From Acidobacteriota bacterium (GTDB lineage: Bacteria > Acidobacteriota > Terriglobia > Terriglobales > Acidobacteriaceae): 12,632 bases of DNA. The notes under the pieces are model-generated. The model had not been told where the DNA came from, ran no database searches, and saw only the letters and a list, made by a program, of their open reading frames with translations. Where the stretch lies: contig JAJYBW010000053.1 of the NCBI GenBank assembly GCA_021778815.1, forward strand, positions 1-12,632. The letters run 5' to 3'. The translations under genes were made by a program, and so were the position numbers. Positions within the stretch are counted from its first letter, which is position 1, and each line of letters begins with the position of its first letter. Below are positions 7,026 to 12,632 of the stretch, in pieces.

Positions 7026-9530
7026 ATGAAACGGCGAAATTTTCTCAAGCTTGCGACGGCGGCGGTAGTAACTCCACCCTGGATACAGGCTGAAGATAGA
7101 CCAGGCATCGACCTACGCAACACCGCAGTCGTTCTCGGCTCCTCCGCGAGTGCCCGTGAGTCGAAGGCAGCGCAGGTGCTGATTGAAGAGGCGGCAAAGC
7201 GGTGCGGAATTACCTGGCCCATTGCAAGCTCGAAGAAAGAGAATGCTCGAGTTGCCATCTATCTTGCCACTCGAACCTCTGCAAATAAATTGCCGAAACA
7301 TAACTTGGTGTCGGAGGCCACGCTGCATGGATTGCAGCCCGATGGATTCGTTCTGCGAACTGGGCAAGACGGAGAAGGGCAATGGATTGCTGTGGTCGGC
7401 GCAGATGATCGCGGACTTTTGTTTGGAGTCGGTAAACTGCTTCGGTTGATTGACTTCAGCCGGCAACAGGCAACCGTCGCTGCGACTTCCTTGCACGTGG
7501 TCAGTCACCCGGAATACAAGTTGCGCGGGCAGCAGCTGGGATATCGTCCGAAAACAAACGCGTACGATGCATGGTCGGTCGAGATGTGGGACGGGTACAT
7601 CCGCGATCTGGCTATTTTCGGGAACAATGCCATTGAGCTGGTTCCTCCACGGTCGGATGATCTTCCTGACAGTCCGCACTTTCCCCTCCCGCCTGCCCAG
7701 ATGATGGTGGAGATGTCTCGCATTGCCGATAGCTATGGACTGGATGTGTGGATTTGGTATCCGGCGATGGATCACGACTACAGCAATCCCGCGACCGTGG
7801 ACAGCGCGTTGAAAGAGTGGGCCCAGACGTTTGCCATGCTGCCGCGCGTGGATGCGGTCCTGGTTCCTGGAGGCGACCCGGGACATACTGAACCGAAGTC
7901 CCTGCTGGCGCTGCTGGAAAAACAGAAAATCAATCTACGGAAATATCATCCCCAGGCGCAAATGTGGGTCTCCCCGCAAGGGTTTAGTACCGACTGGATG
8001 CAGGAGTTCCTCGAGATTGTTCGGCAGAAGAGCACAATGCAATGGTTAGACGGCATTGTTTTCGGGCCCATGTCCCGACTCACGGAACCGGAGCTGTGCC
8101 AGGCATTGCCCCCAGATTATCCCATTCGCTGTTATCCAGACATCACGCACAGCGTGGAATGCCAATATCCCGTACCCGACTGGGACGTTGCCTATGCGCT
8201 GACCGAGGGACGCGAAGTAATCAATCCCCGCCCACGAGGAGAAGAGAATATCCTGCAGCGCATCATGCCGGGGACGATCGGTTTCATCGCCTACTCCGAA
8301 GGATGCAACGACGATGTCAATAAGTTCGTCTGGAGCGCGCTGGCTTGGGATTCCAGGCAATCTGTGATTGATGTGCTGCGTGATTTTGCACACTACTTTA
8401 TCGGAACGCAGGAGGCGGAAGGCTTCGCGCAAGGACTGCTGCACCTGGAATCGAATTGGAAGGGGCCATTGGCCACCAACAGCGGTGTGGAGGTCACGCT
8501 GGAACGCTTCCAGGATATGGAACGAACCTGTTCGCCGGCCGTGTTGCAAAACTGGCGGTTTCAGCAGGCGCTCTATCGCTCATATTTTGATGCCTTCGTG
8601 CGGCGCCGCCTGTTAGATGAGACGGCGCATGTCGAGCAGGCGCGCAGCGAACTGGCGGCGGTGTTGGAAATTGGATGGGGAGCCGTGCCATCGCACATTG
8701 GATCGGCCCCGGCCACGACGCCTCCCAATGGATTGGATCCTGGTCCCCTGCTGGCAAGGGCTCAGGCGATTCTAGAGGAAACGATCGTACATCCTGCCGC
8801 GGGCGAGTTGCGGGCCAGGATCGGCGAACTCGGCGCCATGTTATTCCAAAGTATTCGCATGCAACTTGCAGTCGAACGATATCAGGGCGAGGCTGTGAAC
8901 CGCGCGGCGAATCTGGATACATTAGATACTCCGGTGAGCGACACCATGTGGATGCGCCGCCAAATCCTGAACATCCGCGCTATGAGCGACCCCATGGCAC
9001 AGATCGTTGCCATTCATTCGTTGCTATTCCGTACCGACCCTGGCCCCGGCGGATTTTACGATCAGCTGGGGAATGTATCGGCTCGTCCTCACCTGGTGCC
9101 AGGACCCGGCAGCGTGAAGGATCCTGAATTCCGTCAGTCCGCGCTGATTGGTTTCAACTATCCCGACGCGCTGCAGGACAAAGCGCCGATGGCATGGAAA
9201 TGTTGGGCGGAATCTCTGGACAATGCGCCTCTTACAATGCAGTATCGAAACCTGAACCCGCATGGACAGTACCGGCTGCGTGTTGTCCACTCCGGGGATG
9301 CTCCGCACACCAAACTGCGTCTGGTGGCGAATGACAAGGTAGAAATCCATCCATATATATTGCGTGCCTGGCCGCCGGCACCGCAGGAGTTTGCCCTCCC
9401 CCCAGAAGCAACATCGAGTGGAGAACTCAAGCTTTCATGGACGCGAGAGCCCGGTTTGGGAGGAAACGGCCGAGGCTGCCAGGTGGCCGAAGTGTGGCTG
9501 ATTTCTGCTGCCGCGACGGAGCCTGTCTGA
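7026..9530 (+). CDS. Tat-exported glycoside-hydrolase-like protein (alpha-glucuronidase/GH20-type N-domain)
   Basis: This 834-residue protein begins with a twin-arginine signal (MKRRNFLKLATAA, RR at 3-4), implying folded export. Residues about 30-155 look like the zincin-like accessory domain found before GH20 and GH67 barrels, ending with the typical GADDRGLLFGVGKLLR (125-140). A probable TIM-barrel covers about 160-470, with distinctive segments LRGQQLGYRPKTNAYD (166-181), VPGGDPGHTEP (280-290) and IAYSEGCNDDVNKFVW (421-436). A helical stretch (about 470-660) and a C-terminal beta-rich domain (about 700-830) follow. Acidic residues in these motifs are catalytic candidates, but I cannot assign a GH family or verify a GH20 Asp-Glu pair. 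The likely role is cleavage of a uronic-acid or amino-sugar glycoside (inference). The start at 7026 is supported by AAGGGG at 7011-7016 and by the Tat motif immediately following; an upstream ATG at 6948 would overlap the receptor gene and bury the signal. It is 37 bp after the receptor stop. Confidence 0.75.
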   Translation: MKRRNFLKLATAAVVTPPWIQAEDRPGIDLRNTAVVLGSSASARESKAAQVLIEEAAKRCGITWPIASSKKENARVAIYLATRTSANKLPKHNLVSEATLHGLQPDGFVLRTGQDGEGQWIAVVGADDRGLLFGVGKLLRLIDFSRQQATVAATSLHVVSHPEYKLRGQQLGYRPKTNAYDAWSVEMWDGYIRDLAIFGNNAIELVPPRSDDLPDSPHFPLPPAQMMVEMSRIADSYGLDVWIWYPAMDHDYSNPATVDSALKEWAQTFAMLPRVDAVLVPGGDPGHTEPKSLLALLEKQKINLRKYHPQAQMWVSPQGFSTDWMQEFLEIVRQKSTMQWLDGIVFGPMSRLTEPELCQALPPDYPIRCYPDITHSVECQYPVPDWDVAYALTEGREVINPRPRGEENILQRIMPGTIGFIAYSEGCNDDVNKFVWSALAWDSRQSVIDVLRDFAHYFIGTQEAEGFAQGLLHLESNWKGPLATNSGVEVTLERFQDMERTCSPAVLQNWRFQQALYRSYFDAFVRRRLLDETAHVEQARSELAAVLEIGWGAVPSHIGSAPATTPPNGLDPGPLLARAQAILEETIVHPAAGELRARIGELGAMLFQSIRMQLAVERYQGEAVNRAANLDTLDTPVSDTMWMRRQILNIRAMSDPMAQIVAIHSLLFRTDPGPGGFYDQLGNVSARPHLVPGPGSVKDPEFRQSALIGFNYPDALQDKAPMAWKCWAESLDNAPLTMQYRNLNPHGQYRLRVVHSGDAPHTKLRLVANDKVEIHPYILRAWPPAPQEFALPPEATSSGELKLSWTREPGLGGNGRGCQVAEVWLISAAATEPV

Positions 9531-9531
9531 T

Positions 9532-10368
9532 ATGGGTGAAATTGAAAATGGCATAGAGAACACTGGAACCCGAGACGGGCGGAAGCACTCGCTGCGTGCG
9601 CGGCTGGCGGCAGGTGAATGGATTGTTGGCCTGACGATTACCAGCAGCAACCTGGAAACAGCGGTATTGGGTGCGAAGCTCGGCTTTCATTTTCTGTGGG
9701 TGGAAATGGAGCACTCGCCAGTGTCGCTGGAAACCCTGCGCGGCATTGTTCTGGCGACGCGCGGATTGCCGGCATTCGTTTTTGCGAGAGTTCCGCTAGC
9801 AGCGCTGTGGACGGCAAAGCGCGTACTCGACCAGGGCGTGAGTGGCGTCATTTTTCCTTTTGTCTCCGACCAAGAACTGGCCCGCACGGCCGCTCTTTCC
9901 TGCCGGTATCCCCTCGCAGGTCTGCGCGGATCGGGTGCTGGCCTTGCCTCCTCCACATGGTTTGAGGCGGGGAACTATTACGACTCCGCCGATACTCACA
10001 TGCTGACAATTTGCGTGATTGAGGAGGAACGTGCGCTTGCCAATGTCGATGCCATCGCCGCCACTCCTGGCGTGGACATCATTTTCATCGGAACCAGTGA
10101 CCTGTCTTTTTCTCTGGGCTTGCGAGGTCGTCAGAATGAGCCGAAGTTGAACCAGGCCATCGATACCATCGTCGCGGCGGCAAAACGACACCATAAATTT
10201 CTGGGTCGGCCTGCAACTAGCGCGGAAGAGGTACTTCGTTATCGCGAACAAGGGTTTCAGGTCTTCCAATCTGTCACGGAGCTTGGATTGATGCGGCTCG
10301 GGGCTGAAGAGATCCTGCGTCCGCTGGATATACATCCATCTTCGACTGGCGAGAGCATTCTGTATTGA
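9532..10368 (+). CDS. HpcH/HpaI-family class II aldolase
   Basis: This 278-residue cytoplasmic enzyme belongs to the family of metal-dependent retro-aldolases (HpaI, GarL, RhmA/YfaU types). These split 2-keto-3-deoxy or 4-hydroxy-2-keto acids into pyruvate and an aldehyde. Visible residues are the catalytic His61 (VEMEHSP), pyruvate-binding Arg86 (FARVP), the KRVLDQGVSGVIFP core (96-109), metal ligands Glu164 (VIEE) and Asp190 (IGTSDLS), and FSLGL. The usual Gly-Pro-x-Asp motif reads Gly-Thr-Ser-Asp here, and the N-terminus is about 15 residues longer than needed for the barrel. The ATG lies one base after the stop of the hydrolase gene, with GGAG at 9518-9521 inside that gene, so translation is probably coupled. 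A second, unrelated aldolase follows after 40 bp, suggesting sequential or alternative cleavage of sugar-acid intermediates. The exact substrate cannot be read from the sequence. Confidence 0.88.
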   Translation: MGEIENGIENTGTRDGRKHSLRARLAAGEWIVGLTITSSNLETAVLGAKLGFHFLWVEMEHSPVSLETLRGIVLATRGLPAFVFARVPLAALWTAKRVLDQGVSGVIFPFVSDQELARTAALSCRYPLAGLRGSGAGLASSTWFEAGNYYDSADTHMLTICVIEEERALANVDAIAATPGVDIIFIGTSDLSFSLGLRGRQNEPKLNQAIDTIVAAAKRHHKFLGRPATSAEEVLRYREQGFQVFQSVTELGLMRLGAEEILRPLDIHPSSTGESILY

Positions 10369-10408
10369 ACCTATTCATTCACGATCACAGATTTAATGGG
10401 AGATAGTC

Positions 10409-11335
10409 ATGAACGCTGAAGCAAAACTGCGCCCACTTCGGGGTATTATTCCGCCGATGGCAACCCCCTTGGCTTCTGTAGACAGCCTCGATATTCCGGG
10501 GCTGGAAAAATTAATTGAGCACATTCTTTCCGGCGGGGTTCATGCTTTATTTATTCTGGGCACAACCGGCGAAGGTCCAGCCTTGAGCTATAAGCTTCGT
10601 CGTGAACTTATTGAGCGTGTTTGCCGGCAGGTAGGGACGCGCGTTCCAGTTCTGGTCGGAATCACCGACACTGCCTATACGGAGTGCCTGCACATGGCAG
10701 AAGCTGCGGCGCGGGCCGGCGCAGCGGCGGTGGTAGCAGCGCCTCCATACTATTTCCAATTCGGTCAATCCGATATTCTCCGGCTAATTGAAAGCCTGGC
10801 AAGCGAATCGGCACTCCCGCTGTATCTTTACAATCAGCCCGAACTCACCAAGATCAGTTTCAGTCCAGCGACTGTTGCGCGAGCCGCTGAAATACCGAAT
10901 GTCTGGGGCCTGAAAGATAGCTCCGGCGAGATTGGCTATATTAAGCAAGCCCTCGCGCTGATTGGAAATAAACCGGAGTTTTCCGTGCTGGTGGGGCCGG
11001 AACATCTGCTGGCAGAGGCGTTGGAGTGTGGCGCGCATGGCGGGGTTCCGGGGGGCGCCAATATATTCCCCACCCTTCCAGTACGTTTGTATCAGGCATT
11101 TCTTGATGGCAAGGAAAATGAAATGCAGGAACTGCAGGCGAAGATGGTAGAGATAGGATCGCCAATATGGAATTCCGGCGAAAATGAGTCGGGCTATCTG
11201 CGTCGGCTGAAATGTGCTTTGTCTGTGCTGGGGCTTTGTAGCGGACTGCCGACGTGGCCCTATCAGCAGTCGACGCCAGAGGAACAACAGCAGATCGAAG
11301 ATCACCTCAGGCAGCACGGAATCTTCCCTGCATAA
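10409..11335 (+). CDS. DapA/NanA-superfamily class I (Schiff-base) aldolase
   Basis: This 308-residue cytoplasmic TIM-barrel enzyme is of the dihydrodipicolinate synthase/N-acetylneuraminate lyase superfamily, which uses a lysine Schiff base with pyruvate or a 2-keto acid. Visible residues are the pyruvate-carboxylate loop GTTGE (51-55), APPYY (111-115), catalytic Tyr141 in YNQP, and Schiff-base Lys169 in GLKDSSG. The position after YNxP, where true dihydrodipicolinate synthases have an Arg for the aspartate semialdehyde carboxylate (YNVPSRT), reads ELTK instead. This argues against a lysine-biosynthesis role and for a catabolic sugar-acid aldolase such as a 2-keto-3-deoxy-aldonate or sialic-acid-like lyase or a dehydratase. 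The ATG at 10409 has GGGAGA 5 bp upstream. Context in a GntR-linked operon with a receptor, hydrolase, HpcH-type aldolase and MFS permease supports a catabolic role (inference). Confidence 0.9.
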   Translation: MNAEAKLRPLRGIIPPMATPLASVDSLDIPGLEKLIEHILSGGVHALFILGTTGEGPALSYKLRRELIERVCRQVGTRVPVLVGITDTAYTECLHMAEAAARAGAAAVVAAPPYYFQFGQSDILRLIESLASESALPLYLYNQPELTKISFSPATVARAAEIPNVWGLKDSSGEIGYIKQALALIGNKPEFSVLVGPEHLLAEALECGAHGGVPGGANIFPTLPVRLYQAFLDGKENEMQELQAKMVEIGSPIWNSGENESGYLRRLKCALSVLGLCSGLPTWPYQQSTPEEQQQIEDHLRQHGIFPA

Positions 11336-11355
11336 TGGGTATTCGCTGCAAAATA

Positions 11356-11398
11356 TTCCTGTTTGGAGAATTTGCTAATTGGTGGTTCCTGTGTGGAA
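11356..11398. repeat. Tandem dyad motif TTCCTGTkTGGA, 30 bp apart
   Basis: TTCCTGTTTGGA at 11356-11367 and TTCCTGTGTGGA at 11386-11397 match at 11 of 12 positions, and their spacing is exactly 30 bp. The second copy is a perfect dyad, TTCC-N5-GGAA (11386-11398). The pair lies between the DapA-like gene and the MFS gene. Two same-face copies of a small dyad are compatible with an operator for a dimeric regulator or with an RNA structure, but chance cannot be excluded. Confidence 0.3.
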
Positions 11399-11408
11399 TA
11401 ACGCCAAG

Positions 11409-12632
11409 GTGAAACCAGGAGGATCACGCGAAGGCCTCGCCAACTTGTCCGGCGTGAACCGTGGGCATGGAACACCTCCGGCATCCACCGTTTATCGTTG
11501 GGTGGTTGTGGTTCTGCTTTGGCTGGTCTGCTTTTTCAGCTACGCCGATCGTCAGGCATTTTTTTCCATTTTTCCCTTGTTGCAAAAGCAAATGAGACTC
11601 ACCACAGTCCAGCTAGGCCTTCTGGGTTCTTCCTTCGCTGTGGTGTACGGGCTCGGCGCGCCCTTCGCGGGATACGTTGTCGACAGAATTCGCCGTAAGA
11701 CTGCAATTCTTGGGGGATTGCAGTTGTGGAGCGTGATTTGCGTCCTGTCGGCATTGTCCCGAAATTTCTTCCAGCTTCTTATCTTTCGTGCCATGGAAGG
11801 AGTCGGCGAAACAATTTATTATCCCGCCGCGCTGTCGATGCTCAGCGATTACCACGGCAAGCGCACACGTTCACGCGCGCTGGGAATTCTACAGACGAGC
11901 GTTTATGCGGGAACTGTCGGAGGAGGATATTGGGCCGGAGTTCTGGCCCAGCGGCACGGCTGGCGCGCGGCCATTTTTATCTTCGGCGCTCTCGGTTGCC
12001 TGTTGGGCCTCGGGTTGATTCGCCTGCTGCGGGAGCCAGTCCGCGGCAGCGCAGACATGGAATCCAACACGAGCCACGTCAGTGATGGAGCCACGCGGGT
12101 CCCCGCGCCCCTTTCCTTCCGCGCCCTGGGCGCCCTTCTCAGAATCAAGTCATTGCTGGCGCTGATGGCTGCGTTTGCCAGCGCCAACTTCGTTGCGATG
12201 GTGCTGCTGGCCTGGATGCCGATGTATCTCTATTCCCGGTTTCATCTCAACCTGGCGATGGCTGCGTTCGATGCGGCCGTGTATCCCCAAATTGCCAGCA
12301 TGGCAGGGTCTCTCTGCGGTGGATACCTGGCGGACATGTTTGCAAGGCAACGGCGCGGCGGACGCATCCTGGTACAGTGCTTCGGAGTGCTTGCCGGGGC
12401 TCCCTTTGTCCTGCTTTGCGGATTCGGCAGCTCCTTGTCGATGGTCATCCTGGCGCTGATTTGCTGGGGATTTTTCAAAGGCATGTACGACTCGAACATT
12501 TTTGCTTCGGCGTTTGACGTGGTGCCCCTGGAAAGCAGAGGGACGGTCAGCGGATGGATGAATTGTGTGGGATGGCTGGTGGGCGGGGGATTGGCGCCGG
12601 TTCTGATCGGCCTAATTGCCAGGTTCACTTCC
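11409..12632 (+). CDS. MFS transporter, N-terminal part (3' end outside window)
   Basis: This is an inner-membrane major facilitator superfamily permease, probably a proton-coupled symporter for an organic acid or sugar acid. The frame is open to the window end, so roughly the first 400 residues are seen. Family features are TM1 ending in SYADRQ, the loop 2-3 motif GYVVDRIRRK (motif A-like), FRAMEGVGETIYYPAALSML in TM4-5, a basic and polar central loop, and a repeat of the motif A-type loop in the second half (GGYLADMFARQRRGGR). The overall pattern resembles the anion:cation symporter branch, which includes hexuronate and sialate carriers, but substrate is inferred. The start is uncertain. 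There is no ATG; in-frame candidates are TTG 11379, GTG 11382, 11391, 11409, TTG 11445 and GTG 11454. I list 11409 because it lies after the tandem dyads and leaves a reasonable N-terminus; 11454 is equally possible. The gene is probably the uptake arm of the operon. Confidence 0.85.
   Translation, partial: MKPGGSREGLANLSGVNRGHGTPPASTVYRWVVVVLLWLVCFFSYADRQAFFSIFPLLQKQMRLTTVQLGLLGSSFAVVYGLGAPFAGYVVDRIRRKTAILGGLQLWSVICVLSALSRNFFQLLIFRAMEGVGETIYYPAALSMLSDYHGKRTRSRALGILQTSVYAGTVGGGYWAGVLAQRHGWRAAIFIFGALGCLLGLGLIRLLREPVRGSADMESNTSHVSDGATRVPAPLSFRALGALLRIKSLLALMAAFASANFVAMVLLAWMPMYLYSRFHLNLAMAAFDAAVYPQIASMAGSLCGGYLADMFARQRRGGRILVQCFGVLAGAPFVLLCGFGSSLSMVILALICWGFFKGMYDSNIFASAFDVVPLESRGTVSGWMNCVGWLVGGGLAPVLIGLIARFTS

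Noticed and set aside
7113..7886. 257-codon minus-strand open frame inside the hydrolase gene
   Set aside because: It is fully antisense to a gene with a clear Tat signal and conserved domains, and its translation has no family features. The other long antisense frames (5612-6148, 8046-8549, 10784-11317) were rejected for the same reason.
10409..11335. Naming the DapA-like gene dapA or nanA
   Set aside because: The dihydrodipicolinate synthase arginine is missing. Sialate-lyase specificity cannot be shown without a tree or an assay, and no nanE, nanK or other sialate genes are seen.

Overview
The window looks like an accessory carbohydrate-catabolism region from a soil-type bacterium, most likely an Acidobacteriota member. 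The strongest pointer is the very large TonB-dependent receptor at about 3614-6988. It has an N-terminal carboxypeptidase-regulatory-like domain, the PLNGRNF plug signature and no SusD partner, an architecture expanded in that phylum. Gene-level best hits were not available, so the phylum is inferred.

Layout. (1) 2-2019, + strand: the C-terminal part of a secreted sulfatase, then an integral membrane protein of the heparan-alpha-glucosaminide N-acetyltransferase/NagX (DUF5009) type. A small hairpin lies between them. (2) 2020-2687: about 670 bp without an intact gene. It holds a perfect TGTGA-N6-TCACA palindrome (which is also a hairpin) and a signal-peptide-like ORF that breaks off and may be the start of a decayed exported protein. 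(3) 2688-3455, - strand: a GntR/FCD transcription factor. (4) 3456-3613: a divergent AT-rich control region with an ATGTATACAT palindrome directly upstream of a good sigma70-type promoter. (5) 3614-12632, + strand: a probable operon coding for the TonB receptor, a Tat-exported glycoside-hydrolase-like protein, an HpcH/HpaI-type class II aldolase, a DapA/NanA-superfamily class I aldolase, and an MFS transporter that runs off the window. Gaps are 37, 1 and 40 bp up to the DapA-like gene, then about 70-120 bp to the transporter, whose start is uncertain.

Working model (inference). A glycan or glycoside enters through the TonB receptor. The exported hydrolase releases a sugar or sugar acid, the MFS permease carries it across the inner membrane, and the two unrelated aldolases cleave 2-keto-3-deoxy-type intermediates to pyruvate plus an aldehyde. 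The divergent GntR/FCD protein is the likely pathway regulator. The upstream sulfatase and NagX-like protein suggest sulfated and/or amino-sugar-containing material, but they may form a separate unit. The most interesting parts are the hydrolase, which I cannot place in a named GH family, and the pairing of two mechanistically different pyruvate-type aldolases in one transcription unit. No RNA genes, CRISPR arrays, insertion sequences or attachment sites were seen.
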